A stretch of DNA of 52,637 nt from assembly GCA_964354375.1 (NCBI GenBank), contig CAYGZQ010000016.1:1-52637 (forward strand). Direction: 5' to 3'. Below, in pieces: positions 15,851 to 24,714 of the stretch. This stretch comes from CAYGZQ01 sp964354375 [NCBI: uncultured Planctomycetota bacterium] (GTDB lineage Bacteria > JAJVIF01 > JAPKYR01). Both the position numbers and the translations under genes were made by a program. The notes beneath the pieces were generated by a model. That model saw only the letters and a list, made by a program, of their open reading frames with translations. It was not told the origin of the DNA and did not search any database. Numbering within the stretch: the first letter of the stretch is position 1; each line of letters opens with the position of its first letter.

Positions 15851-17035
15851 CTAGTCCCCCGCAGGGTCCCAGACGATCCTTCCGGTCTTGTCCATGTAGC
15901 AGTCCCTGCCTCCGACGCCTCCAAGAACGCCCCCAAAGGTCACCCGCGCGAGACCATCATGGAAAGCCTCAGCCGAGTCGAACTGGGGATCAATGACAAA
16001 CGTACCTGACGTATCGATATAGCTCCACTTGCCGATCTCGGATCCCTCACCCGGGACCTGCACGCACGCGAGACCCTCGGAAAAGCTGGTGGCCCATACG
16101 AACTGGCAGTCTATGACAACCGCTCCCGTCTTGTCGATGTAGCCGAACAGGTCACGCTGGTTCGCCTCATCCCAGATTCTCACAAGCGCAAGACCATCGG
16201 AGAAGTCATGGGCCCCCGCAAACTGCGGCGGTATGACAAATGCGCCTGTCTTGTCGATGAAACCCACCTTGTTTCCGGAAGACGCCGCAGCCAGACCCTC
16301 GGAGAATCCGCCCGCATAGCCAAACTGGGGGGCTATGACAAACGCGCCCGTCTTGTCGATGAAACCCATCTTGCCTTCAATCTCCACACTCGCGAGACCC
16401 TCGGCGAAGTCATAGGCGAAGTCGAACTGCGGCTCTATGACCATCGTGCCGGTCTTGTCGACATAGCCCCACTTGCCCACTCCACGTATGCCCTCTCCCC
16501 CGATCCTTACGGCCGCGAGACCCTCGGAGAAGCTGTTGACGACGTCAAACTGCGCGGGTATGACAAAGTTCCCCGTCTTGTCGATAAAGCCCCATTTGCC
16601 TGCCCCAAACACGCCTTCCCCCCCGACTCTCACAGGCCCGAGACCCTCGGAAAAAGGCTGGGCAAAGTCGAATTGCGGCTCTATGACGATCGTGCCTGTC
16701 GTGTCGACAAAGCCCCACTTCTCGCCTCTGCGGCCCTGGATTGTTATCGCCGCGAGACCCTCGGAAAAAGGCTGAGCATAATCGAATTGCGGGGCTATGA
16801 CGATCGCTCCGGTGTTGTCGATAAAGCCCCATTTGCCCTCGACCTTATTGATTACTCCGCCCGTGCGGTCGGTACGGATGTTCCACACGGCGCCGATCTC
16901 GATCGGGAACAAAGAGGGTTCGCTCGACTCAACGGCGGCCTGACCGTTTTGGGACTCAGTCTGGCCGCTCGCGACGGCGCCGAATAGCATCAGCGACATG
17001 AGCAGCACAATCGCCAAAGTGATTCTGGTTATCAT
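15851..17035 (-). CDS. WG-repeat secreted protein
   Basis: 394 residues. The signal peptide is almost identical to that of its neighbour (MITRITLA) but ends in LMLFGAVASGQ without a lipobox Cys, so it is probably cleaved by signal peptidase I and released or periplasmic. Eight full WG repeats (KWGFIDKTG and FSEGLA types) and one partial repeat follow, longer on average than in the neighbour. GGGAGGAA precedes the ATG. Function unknown. Confidence 0.9.
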   Translation of the reverse strand: MITRITLAIVLLMSLMLFGAVASGQTESQNGQAAVESSEPSLFPIEIGAVWNIRTDRTGGVINKVEGKWGFIDNTGAIVIAPQFDYAQPFSEGLAAITIQGRRGEKWGFVDTTGTIVIEPQFDFAQPFSEGLGPVRVGGEGVFGAGKWGFIDKTGNFVIPAQFDVVNSFSEGLAAVRIGGEGIRGVGKWGYVDKTGTMVIEPQFDFAYDFAEGLASVEIEGKMGFIDKTGAFVIAPQFGYAGGFSEGLAAASSGNKVGFIDKTGAFVIPPQFAGAHDFSDGLALVRIWDEANQRDLFGYIDKTGAVVIDCQFVWATSFSEGLACVQVPGEGSEIGKWSYIDTSGTFVIDPQFDSAEAFHDGLARVTFGGVLGGVGGRDCYMDKTGRIVWDPAGD

Positions 17036-17076
17036 TTCATCATTCCTCCCCGGCCTGCGGGCATTTCGGCATCGAC

Positions 17077-17104
17077 ATCATACCCATGCTGCAGCATAAA
17101 TCAA
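17077..17104 (-). promoter_or_regulatory. Promoter of the upstream WG-repeat gene
   Basis: Minus strand TTGATT, 16 bp, TATGAT, matching the copy at 15753-15780. A GGGGCC/GGCCCC hairpin lies just upstream (17120-17138). Confidence 0.65.
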
Positions 17105-17157
17105 TAATCGTCCTATCATGGGGCCGGTGAAAGGCCCCGCGAATTGAGGGGAATGCG

Positions 17158-17222
17158 AAGAACCATGCGCCGGAGGCGCATTGCTACACTCCGTAGTCAT
17201 GCGCATCTTGCGCATGGTTCTT
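17158..17222. repeat. Cruciform-type repeat (family C, copy 1)
   Basis: The ends AAGAACCATGCGC and GCGCATGGTTCTT are perfect inverted repeats of 13 bp. Inside are GCGCAT/ATGCGC and a CTAC-ACTCC-GTAG hairpin, giving a multi-branch structure. It overlaps the last codons of the radical SAM gene. A related copy is at 31413-31472. Confidence 0.8.
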
Positions 17223-18548
17223 AATGGCAAAATCGGGGTGTCTGTCGCCGACCGACCGCCACTCCCGTCTCTTTTCCGCGATCGATCTCGCGATCTGGTG
17301 ATAATCCAGGATTCTCATCGGGCTCAGGTATTTCGTCCTTACCGGCGCGACCCCGTCTATGTCGCCCAGACCTCCGCTTGTCGAGTCGGGGATTACCAAT
17401 GCTATCCCGTACTTGTCCGGGTTCTCGCCGTATTCGCTCCCCGGGAGCGGATGAAAAATGTGAAATCCCAGCGTGCTTGCAGCCAGGCTCTCAGCGTACT
17501 TCAGGGTGAGCTCAATATCCTCCTCTTTCTCCCCCGGAAGGCCGATCATGAATGAGCCGTGCACCTCGACCCCCATGCTCTCCGCTCGCGCGACAAGCTC
17601 GCGCGTCCTGTCGAGATCATGAGCGCGTTTGATTTCTTTCAGAATTCCGGGTGAGCCGGACTCAAGCCCCAGGAAAATTCCGGTCATCCCGGCCCTTACG
17701 TAAAGCTCCAGATCCTCCTCGGTCATCAGCTCCGGTCTCAGGCTCGCACCCCACTGAATACCCGGATCGGCATCGATGAGGAGTCTCGCGATCTCGCGCG
17801 CCCGTTTCAGATCGAGATTGAACGTGTCGTCCGAAAAACTCACTCGCTTGATTCCCCATCGCTCCTTCAACTTGCTCATCTCTTCAACAAGGCGATTGGG
17901 CGAGTATGTGCGATAAATTCGCCCCCAGTACGCAGCCGACGCGCAGTACGGGCAGTTGTACCCACATCCGCGAGATGTCTCCATCCTTGCAGCATACCGG
18001 TCGGGAAATCCTTCGAGAAGGTCGAATGCAGGCGACGGGAGCGAGTCCAGATTCTCAACGAATCCCCTGTGTCTCGCTGGGAGCCTTGTGGCTTCGCCGC
18101 GAACCAGAAGTCCGTCGGGAGGGTTCTTGGCGACCTCCGCCCATCCGCCTCTAATAAAGGTTTTGACCAGTTCGGCGACCGTCAGCTCTGCTTCGCCCAG
18201 CGCAAGCCCATCGATAAATGGATACTCAATCAAGGCGGGAGCGCGAACGGTCGCGTGGATGCCGCCGGCCACGATCGGCAGATCCTTTCTCACCGATTTG
18301 AGGGCTTCCGCGATTTCCAGTGCCGGGGCCTCGCTGAATGAAAAGGGCATACCTATGCCGACGATATCGGGCTCCCGAGCCAGCGTCGCATCGACGGTAT
18401 TCGCCACGGAAAGCGCCCGGGAGTAGGCATCGACAATGGTCACGTCGGACGAGTCCCGCACCATCGCGGCAAGCATGCACAGCCCCAGCGGGAGGCCGTT
18501 GGGGTCGGGAGTATCCCGGTACGGACTCGGCGGAGATATCAAAACCAA
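17184..18548 (-). CDS. B12-binding domain radical SAM protein
   Basis: 454 residues. The N-terminal 130 residues resemble a cobalamin-binding domain (ISPPSPY at the start, MPFSFSEAPALEIAEALK, VAGGIHAT). The radical SAM cluster motif is CGYNCPYC (about residue 195), followed by FSDDTFN and LGLESGSPGILKEIKR. It probably carries out a radical methylation or rearrangement on an unknown substrate. The start is a TTG at 18548 and not certain. The last 11 codons (from NHAQDAHD) and the stop lie inside a family C repeat, so the native C-terminus has probably been replaced. Confidence 0.87.
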   Translation of the reverse strand: MVLISPPSPYRDTPDPNGLPLGLCMLAAMVRDSSDVTIVDAYSRALSVANTVDATLAREPDIVGIGMPFSFSEAPALEIAEALKSVRKDLPIVAGGIHATVRAPALIEYPFIDGLALGEAELTVAELVKTFIRGGWAEVAKNPPDGLLVRGEATRLPARHRGFVENLDSLPSPAFDLLEGFPDRYAARMETSRGCGYNCPYCASAAYWGRIYRTYSPNRLVEEMSKLKERWGIKRVSFSDDTFNLDLKRAREIARLLIDADPGIQWGASLRPELMTEEDLELYVRAGMTGIFLGLESGSPGILKEIKRAHDLDRTRELVARAESMGVEVHGSFMIGLPGEKEEDIELTLKYAESLAASTLGFHIFHPLPGSEYGENPDKYGIALVIPDSTSGGLGDIDGVAPVRTKYLSPMRILDYHQIARSIAEKRREWRSVGDRHPDFAIKNHAQDAHDYGV

Positions 18549-18629
18549 TCGAACCAGAACCCGACCTGCCTTTATCTGGTAAGATATCGGAGATTCACGG
18601 CGACACAGCCGGTGGAATGAAGGTGCAAC

Positions 18630-19313
18630 ATGACACAGCCAACTCGAAGACTAGTCCTCATCGCTCTAGTCCTCTTCGCCCTGGCGTGCATTATCTCATT
18701 TTTGTCCTGCCAGAGAGGAAAGGGCAAGAATTCGGCCCGAAATGCCCAGGCCGGGCAGGCCGACGGGACAGCACAGGAGAACGGCATGGAATCGAGCTCT
18801 GACAAAACCCCCTCTTCCGAGAAAGCCGAGCAGGGCAATCAGTCATCCGAGCAGACCGAGAAGCAGGCACTTCTGCCTCCTGCCGAGCCTGCCGAGGGTT
18901 CCGAGAACGCCCCCGCAGGCGAGCTTTCCCTTGTCGTCAGCGTGAGCGGACTCGATGACCCAGTCGAGCTGGAAGACGGGATGACGGTCCGCGTGGACAA
19001 ATCCCTGTATGTCCAGTGCACGATAGTCAACTCCACCCAGGAGAATATCTCGTTCACTTTCGCCACCAGCCAGAAACTGGAAGCGACCTTCGCGGATGCG
19101 CAAGGCGACATTGTCTACAGATGGTCGCAGGACCGGCGATTCGCGCAGGTTGTGAGCTCCATCGATCTCTCTCCCAACCAGCAGTGGTCGCACGAGATCA
19201 CGATCCCCATCGGGGAGAAAGGCCTGGCTCCGGGAACGTATTCCGTCACCGTCCAGCTTACCGGAATACCTCCTCTCGAAACCTCCGTTTCGAGCGTCAC
19301 CGTGGCCCTCTGA
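18630..19313 (+). CDS. Lipoprotein with BsuPI-like domain
   Basis: 227 residues. Signal peptide and lipobox (FLSC) are followed by a Ser/Glu/Gln-rich linker (about 30-95). The C-terminal 120 residues match the BsuPI (intracellular proteinase inhibitor) beta-sandwich: NISFTFATSQKLEATF, VYRWSQDRRFAQ and APGTYSVTVQLTG. In other bacteria this domain is often extracellular and its inhibitor role is unproven. It diverges from the radical SAM gene; GAAGGTG precedes the ATG. Confidence 0.8.
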   Translation: MTQPTRRLVLIALVLFALACIISFLSCQRGKGKNSARNAQAGQADGTAQENGMESSSDKTPSSEKAEQGNQSSEQTEKQALLPPAEPAEGSENAPAGELSLVVSVSGLDDPVELEDGMTVRVDKSLYVQCTIVNSTQENISFTFATSQKLEATFADAQGDIVYRWSQDRRFAQVVSSIDLSPNQQWSHEITIPIGEKGLAPGTYSVTVQLTGIPPLETSVSSVTVAL

Positions 19314-19453
19314 TGTCAAACCCGGTCGAACGGGCGAAAAACAGGCTTTTCGAGCTTCTTATCAGCTTCTTATGACCTCATAAATCACATCTCCGACCGC
19401 ACCGGTGATAGTAATACTGGCGCGAGGCCAAAAGTGTTTTCATCGGCGCGATC

Positions 19454-20608
19454 ATGACTAAACCGTCAACACTCAATTCGAGCGATCTTATCGACTTCAT
19501 CGCCGGGAAGATCGCACACTCGGCCACATGGCGAGACGGGTTCAGCGACCTGCTCGAGTTCATAGGCACGCGGCTTGCGACATCGAGCGGCTATGTTCGC
19601 CTGTACCATTACATCATGGGCCGATATCTCGAGCCGGTGTCGGTGTGCCGGGGTGAGAGCGATCCGGTGGTGGACGCGGTGTTCGAACAGCTCGCCGACG
19701 AGCGAGCGCCGGTCTGCCTTCCGGTCGAGTACTCATCCTACCTGCCGGGCGACATGCAGTACTCGGTCGTGGGCATCCCTTTCGTCAAGAACGGAGAATA
19801 CCTCGGAGCGCTGGTGATCGCTGGATCGGACGGAGGCGGGGTGCGGGAGGACCAGTTCCGAGAACTCCTGGCCTTCTCTCCCTATCTCTTGCCGCTCTTC
19901 GAGAGCGCGATTCTTCAGGAGATTCTCCTGTCGAATTATCTTGACGCGATCGAGACGCTTGCGGTGGCGCTCGAGGCGAAGGACCCATTCACGCGCGGCC
20001 ACTCCAACATGGTGACCGCCTACGCGGTGGCCATCGCTCGCAAGATCGGACTCAACGCGGACAGGCTCCAGGCAATCGAGGTCGGAGCCATGATGCACGA
20101 CATCGGCAAGATAGGCGTGCCGGACAGCATCCTCAGAAAGCCGGGCAAGCTCACAGCGCGGGAAATGGAGGTCGTCAAGCGCCATCCCGTGATCGGAGAG
20201 GAGATCCTTGCTCCGATGCAGCATCCCCTTTTCGATATCCCGAGGCTGATCGTGCGCTCCCATCATGAGCGCATGGACGGGAAGGGTTATCCCGACGGGC
20301 TGAGGGGCGAGGAAATACCGTTTGAGGCACGCATCGCGTTCATCTCGGATGCGTTCGAGGCCATGACCAGCGAACGTCCCTACCGCAACGCGCTCACGCC
20401 CCAGCAGGCTTGCGAAGAGCTCCGTCGCAACTCCGGAACCCAGTTCGATCCCGACCTGGTGCCCGTCCTTTGCGACCTCATGGCGCCCATGATCCGAAAC
20501 GAGAAGGGGAAGGCCGGCGGGAGTCTCGCCGAGAACCTCGGTATAGGTCTCAGACTGAGCAATCCTATCGCCGGAAGCAGGAAAGCCAGATATAAGTCAG
20601 ACTTTTAG
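19454..20608 (+). CDS. GAF/HD-GYP domain protein, probable c-di-GMP phosphodiesterase
   Basis: 384 residues. The N-terminal part (about 15-160) looks like a GAF sensor. The HD-GYP domain has the metal ligands in MMHDIGKIG (His215, Asp216), HHERMDGKGYP (GYP at 278-280) and ARIAFISDAFEAMTS. All key residues are present, so it should hydrolyse c-di-GMP. The partner diguanylate cyclase in this window is at 40910. Confidence 0.9.
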   Translation: MTKPSTLNSSDLIDFIAGKIAHSATWRDGFSDLLEFIGTRLATSSGYVRLYHYIMGRYLEPVSVCRGESDPVVDAVFEQLADERAPVCLPVEYSSYLPGDMQYSVVGIPFVKNGEYLGALVIAGSDGGGVREDQFRELLAFSPYLLPLFESAILQEILLSNYLDAIETLAVALEAKDPFTRGHSNMVTAYAVAIARKIGLNADRLQAIEVGAMMHDIGKIGVPDSILRKPGKLTAREMEVVKRHPVIGEEILAPMQHPLFDIPRLIVRSHHERMDGKGYPDGLRGEEIPFEARIAFISDAFEAMTSERPYRNALTPQQACEELRRNSGTQFDPDLVPVLCDLMAPMIRNEKGKAGGSLAENLGIGLRLSNPIAGSRKARYKSDF

Positions 20609-20650
20609 TCACCACAATACGTGGGGATTTCGATCGTATCTCACAACCGA

Positions 20651-20680
20651 CGCGCCCTGTCCCAGGGCGCGTTATCATTT
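20651..20680. terminator. Terminator-like hairpin between convergent genes
   Basis: CGCGCCCT and AGGGCGCG pair perfectly around a 5-base loop, followed by TTATCATTT. It lies after the HD-GYP gene and 60 bp before the stop of the convergent channel gene. The T run is interrupted. Confidence 0.6.
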
Positions 20681-20739
20681 GCGAACGCGCTGAATTCCGC
20701 CCCCTCGCTCGCTGAAGGGCAATTCGGATTCCCCGGGGG

Positions 20740-21540
20740 CTAGGGGATTTCCTTTCCGCAGTGCGGGCACCGTGCCGACTTTGCCCGCGTCTGGATTTCT
20801 TCAACGAACCCGGAAGCAATGATCCCGGCGGGCAGCGCGAAGAGGGCTATTCCCAGAATGGCCACAACAGTCGTAAGCAGCTTCCCCAGAGGGGTGACCG
20901 GATAAATATCCCCGTAGCCGACGGTTGTGAGCGTAATAACCGCCCACCACATCGTCGCCGGTATGCTTGAGAAAGTCTGAGGCTGAGCAGGATTCTCGAT
21001 GTAGTACATGAGACTCGACGAAAAAACCAGAAGAAGCACCAGGAGCGTGAGAGAAACCACCAGTTCTTCTTTCTTCCGGCTCACGACACGGCTGATCGTC
21101 TTAAGCGCGGAAGAGTAGCGACCGACCTTTGCGATCCTGAACAGCCTCATCAGCCGAACCACGCGCATGAAACGCAGGTCCACTCCAAATGAGGGCAACA
21201 TTAATGCTACATAAAAAGGCGCTACGGCGAGGAGATCAATGATTGCGAGCGGTGTCAGGGCGAACCTGAGCCGACCGGCGACGGGATTCGAGTATCTTGG
21301 GTCGGTGACACAAGACCACAGCCGGAGGCAGTACTCAACCGTGAAGACAGCCACCGAGAAAACCTCGAAACCCTTCAGGACACCGCCGAATGACGTCTCA
21401 ATCGAGCTGACACTGTCCAGAACCACAGCGACCACATTCAGAAAAATCAGGGAAAGGATAAAGATGTCGAATACCCGACTAGCCATGTCACCGCGCTTGG
21501 CGGTTTCAATAATCTCCCATGTCCGCTTTCTGAGACGCAT
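20740..21540 (-). CDS. Voltage-gated potassium channel (6TM Kv type) with C-terminal zinc ribbon
   Basis: 266 residues, six membrane segments. S4 carries regularly spaced Arg residues (LRFMRVVRLMRLFRIAKVGR), and the pore has the selectivity filter TVGYGD. After S6 a short tail ends in CPHCGKEIP, half of a zinc-ribbon or rubredoxin-like knuckle, which could bind zinc as a dimer or tetramer. It probably sets membrane potential. It is convergent with the HD-GYP gene. Confidence 0.92.
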   Translation of the reverse strand: MRLRKRTWEIIETAKRGDMASRVFDIFILSLIFLNVVAVVLDSVSSIETSFGGVLKGFEVFSVAVFTVEYCLRLWSCVTDPRYSNPVAGRLRFALTPLAIIDLLAVAPFYVALMLPSFGVDLRFMRVVRLMRLFRIAKVGRYSSALKTISRVVSRKKEELVVSLTLLVLLLVFSSSLMYYIENPAQPQTFSSIPATMWWAVITLTTVGYGDIYPVTPLGKLLTTVVAILGIALFALPAGIIASGFVEEIQTRAKSARCPHCGKEIP

Positions 21541-21579
21541 GTTCTCCTTGTTCAGCCCTGGTTCTGCATCGATGGCGGG

Positions 21580-21664
21580 TCAGCAGGAGCTTCGCTCTTC
21601 CCATTTTTCCTTTTCGCTGCGCCGTGTACGCACCCGACGGAGAAGGCTTATTCAGAGGGCTGAG
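21580..21664. repeat. 85-bp imperfect direct repeat, copy 1
   Basis: It aligns without gaps to 22698-22782 at about three positions in four; best conserved are TCAGC-GGAGCTTCG at one end and ATTCAGA-GGCTGAG at the other. It lies 28 bp past the stop of the nuclease-domain gene. Confidence 0.7.
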
Positions 21665-21691
21665 GCATTTCATTGCCAGCGAAATGGGCTG

Positions 21692-22567
21692 TCATTTGGC
21701 CTGGGAGGGATGGCCAGATTCCCCGCTTTCAGCCGAACCGGAGGCACCGAATCCTGAATTCTCATCGGAAGTCGAGTCTGCGATTTCCTCCTGCTCACAA
21801 CCCTCTTCGGTTGGCTTTGCTGTTCCTGCCTGTCGACGTCTCTTACGTTCAGGCAGGGAAATCCTGACCGCGCCCATCTCCGTCAAGGCATTTTCGTTCA
21901 GGATGCGCCTTATCGCGCCTACGACCTCTTCCGGTGATACAAGAACGCCCGTCGCTTTCCTGAGTTCTCTCCGAACGAGCTTGATCGATTCCTCGGAAAC
22001 CAGTATTGCCACGACATTCTCGGGTGTCAGCACATTGGCTTTCCTCCAGACATCACCGAGGGCGCCTTTCTTTACGCTCTTATACCCCACCAGAGAGAAC
22101 TTCTCTGCAAGGATTGCGGGATCGTCGCCGAGAAGATTCCATGAGTCCATGAGCTTCGGTTGAGGGGGCTGACCGAATGAAACATGGTAGAGTCGCCATT
22201 CTTTCCCATTAGTGAGTATCACCCATTCGGTCCCCTTGTTGATTGCGTATGACGAAATCTGTTTCAGGTGTTTCGGCATAAGATCAACATTCACGGCCTT
22301 TATCTCAACCATGATGGTGGGTTTCTCGGCATCTCCTTCATCGATGTGGATGGCGAAGTCGCAATAGTCCGTGCCTCCTGCACCTGCTACAGCCTCTTCT
22401 CTCGTGATATGCTTGAATACGTCGTAACCCATCAGGGTGGCGAAAATCCTCTCGATCCGCCTGCGGGTTTCAGCCTCGTTCCCATCGGCCTTCGCAATTT
22501 CGTCGATGAGCTCTCGGGCCTCTTTTATGGCGTTCCGAGTTTCCTTGTCAAGTTTCTGCTTGGGCAT
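21692..22567 (-). CDS. Stand-alone restriction-type endonuclease domain protein (HsdR N-terminal-like)
   Basis: 291 residues. Residues about 30-150 match the type I restriction enzyme R-subunit N-terminal domain: ETRRRIERIF, then DYCDFAIHI and IMVEIKAVN, which gives the PD-(D/E)xK residues Asp and Glu-x-Lys, then LKQISSYAINKGTEWVILTNG. No helicase domain follows; instead there is a helical region (150-245) and an acidic Ser-rich tail. No methylase or specificity subunit is nearby. It could be a defence nuclease or a selfish element. AGGAGG precedes the ATG and 85-bp direct repeats flank it. Confidence 0.8.
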   Translation of the reverse strand: MPKQKLDKETRNAIKEARELIDEIAKADGNEAETRRRIERIFATLMGYDVFKHITREEAVAGAGGTDYCDFAIHIDEGDAEKPTIMVEIKAVNVDLMPKHLKQISSYAINKGTEWVILTNGKEWRLYHVSFGQPPQPKLMDSWNLLGDDPAILAEKFSLVGYKSVKKGALGDVWRKANVLTPENVVAILVSEESIKLVRRELRKATGVLVSPEEVVGAIRRILNENALTEMGAVRISLPERKRRRQAGTAKPTEEGCEQEEIADSTSDENSGFGASGSAESGESGHPSQAK

Positions 22568-22600
22568 CTCAGCCTCCTAATAGAACAGTCAACGGCTAAT

Positions 22601-22628
22601 AGCCTATCATATTGAAATGTGAAGTCAA
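22601..22628 (-). promoter_or_regulatory. Promoter and possible operator of the nuclease-domain gene
   Basis: Minus strand TTGACT (22628-22623), 16 bp, TAGGCT (22606-22601). The palindrome GGCTAATAGCC (22594-22604) overlaps the -10 and start site and could be an operator. Confidence 0.45.
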
Positions 22629-22697
22629 GAAAGGCCCCATCCCAGGAAGACTTCCTCTCGATGACTAGCTGAGACGCTTCTCCAAGGCGATTTCGAC

Positions 22698-22782
22698 TCA
22701 GCGGGAGCTTCGACCTCCCGATTTCTGCCGGCCGCTACATCGGCCACGCACCCCACCGAGAAAGCTCATTCAGAAGGCTGAG
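22698..22782. repeat. 85-bp imperfect direct repeat, copy 2
   Basis: Partner of 21580-21664, placed 8 bp past the rpoN stop. On the minus strand it can form a CGGGAG/CTCCCG hairpin with a 7-base loop, so a 3'-end RNA element is an alternative to a transposition footprint. Confidence 0.7.
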
Positions 22783-22789
22783 ATGTTGG

Positions 22790-24523
22790 TCAGGATTCTT
22801 CCCCTGCGTCAGCGATCGACTCGCCATTCTCTTCTTCGCACTCCTCTACGCCCGCGTCGCTATCCCCTGACTCCTCGTCGACATCCATCTCCTCTTCGTC
22901 GAGAAGATCCTCGTCGATCTCCTCAAGCTCACCGTCTCCGGGCACCGCCTGTCCCTCTTTTTCCCTGAGCGCCTTGAGGAGATTGCGTCTGCGCCGACCG
23001 GACGGCGGGATGTGTCCTTTCTTGCGGTACTTGGTGATGACGCGTCTCGACAGGTCGTGCCCCTGCCCCACCATGATGTCGCGGATTTCCTCGTCCGAGA
23101 ACACCTTACCGGAAGTCTCATCCCTCAGAATCTGCCTGATCATCTCGATATAGCACGCCGCCGGATTGAAAAACACATTGAAGGAGAGAATGGAATTGTC
23201 CGGGAGCCAGCAGTATCTCACTGCGAGAGCCCGGCTGACGGTGGAGGGGTGGACGCCGATTTTCTCCGCCACCTGCTTGCGAGTCAGTTTCTTCAGATAC
23301 AGCGGACCTTTCCTCAGAAAATCCTCCTGCTGCCTTATTATCTCCTCGGTTATCTCCAGCATCGTGCGACGTCGGGAGTTCAGGTTTTCGATGTAGGAAC
23401 TGGCGCGCTCGAAGTATTCCCTGATGTGCTTGCGCTCTTCGGCGTTGAACGCGTTGCGGTTCACCTTCAGCTTGCGATAGCTCTCCATGTAGAATCTGCT
23501 GATTTTCAGTTGCGGAAGCCCCGAGTCGAGGACCTCCACCACGAACTTCCCCCCGACCTCCCTGATACGGACATCGGCTGTGATGTAGGGGCTATCGATC
23601 GCGGCGTTCGATTCCTGCTCCTCGAACTTGCGCCTTGGGTGGATGTGGAAATTGCGGCGCATGTAGTCGATGAGCTCTTTGACGCGCTTGGCGGGAATCC
23701 CGACTTTCTTGCCCACGCGAGAGTACTGCTCCCTCGTGATATCGCCCAGATGATGCCTGATCGTGCGTGCGAGCGCCGCGCGCTCCTGCTCGGGAAGGTC
23801 CTCCGCAAGCTCCGCCTGCAGAGCAAGGACCTCTATTGATGACTGAAGGCCGCTCCCCACGGGATCGATCTCGGCCACCTTCCTGCGCACCCTCTTCAAT
23901 CGGTCCACGGGCACATTCAGATCCCGGGCGAGATCCTCGTCGCTCGCGGGGACTAGGCCGGGATTGTCGACCCTTACGCGCTTCAGCGCCGCGCGCTCGA
24001 AATCCTCGTCACCCTCGTCGCTCCAGTCGGTGTTGGCGTCGATCCTGTCTATGATCTCCTCCGCGAGAAGCATATCCTCCTCGCTGAGGTCGATGCTGTC
24101 CACGGCAAGGCGCCTTTTCAGATGGTCCTCTAAGGTGACCGAGCGAATCATCCCGGCGAACGCGTCGGGAAGCTCGTCCTCGGGTATCGATTCGTACGTG
24201 CTCGCCTCGTAGCTTCCGGCCGATGAGGAGTAGATCTCCTCCATCATGTCGAGCTTCTCGCTCTGGATCTTCTCCCTGTCCGAGTCCTCGGCTTTCCCGG
24301 CGAGACAAGTGGTGCAGGGCTGGCCGTCGAGAAGAATCTCGCCGCACCTGGGGCACCTTCTCATCTCCTCGATCTCCAGGGCCGGGTTCTGAGCGACCTC
24401 CTCGCGGATATCCAGCTCCAGCTCGAGGTTGGTCTGCTGAAGCAGCCGGTAGTACTGAAGCTGCTGCAACGTCGGCTTCAGTGTCAGTATCTGCTTCGGC
24501 GTGATTTTAAGTCCGATCTGCAT
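22790..24523 (-). CDS. rpoN: RNA polymerase sigma-54 factor with zinc-ribbon insert
   Basis: 577 residues from ATG 24523; a GTG ten codons earlier lies at the predicted transcription start, so it is less likely. Region I (ILTLKPTLQQLQYYRLLQQ) is normal. Directly after it is RCPRCGEILLDGQPCTTC, four Cys spaced like a zinc ribbon, which classical RpoN lacks. The core-binding and HTH parts (KQVAEKIGVHPSTVSRA) follow. The RpoN box is SRRVITKYRKK instead of the usual ARRTVAKYRE, and an acidic tail of about 50 residues ends the protein. It would serve activator-dependent promoters, possibly flagellar ones. Confidence 0.93.
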   Translation of the reverse strand: MQIGLKITPKQILTLKPTLQQLQYYRLLQQTNLELELDIREEVAQNPALEIEEMRRCPRCGEILLDGQPCTTCLAGKAEDSDREKIQSEKLDMMEEIYSSSAGSYEASTYESIPEDELPDAFAGMIRSVTLEDHLKRRLAVDSIDLSEEDMLLAEEIIDRIDANTDWSDEGDEDFERAALKRVRVDNPGLVPASDEDLARDLNVPVDRLKRVRRKVAEIDPVGSGLQSSIEVLALQAELAEDLPEQERAALARTIRHHLGDITREQYSRVGKKVGIPAKRVKELIDYMRRNFHIHPRRKFEEQESNAAIDSPYITADVRIREVGGKFVVEVLDSGLPQLKISRFYMESYRKLKVNRNAFNAEERKHIREYFERASSYIENLNSRRRTMLEITEEIIRQQEDFLRKGPLYLKKLTRKQVAEKIGVHPSTVSRALAVRYCWLPDNSILSFNVFFNPAACYIEMIRQILRDETSGKVFSDEEIRDIMVGQGHDLSRRVITKYRKKGHIPPSGRRRRNLLKALREKEGQAVPGDGELEEIDEDLLDEEEMDVDEESGDSDAGVEECEEENGESIADAGEES

Positions 24524-24555
24524 CGGAGGCTGCGGCCTCACACCCCTCTGCACCT

Positions 24556-24584
24556 ATTATAAGAGCCAGCCCTCATTCAGACAA
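24556..24584 (-). promoter_or_regulatory. rpoN: rpoN promoter
   Basis: Minus strand TTGTCT (24584-24579), 17 bp, TATAAT (24561-24556). Transcription would start near 24549, supporting ATG 24523 as the rpoN start. Confidence 0.6.
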
Positions 24585-24714
24585 TAGCGGCATCTCCCGC
24601 GCTGCGTCCCGGATTTTCGATCCCGCTGCGCCCCACTTTGATTTCCGATGCCGTTTCCGCCCGTTTCACACCCATAATATCGCGATCGCAGTTCACTGAC
24701 GGTTCGAGACCGTC

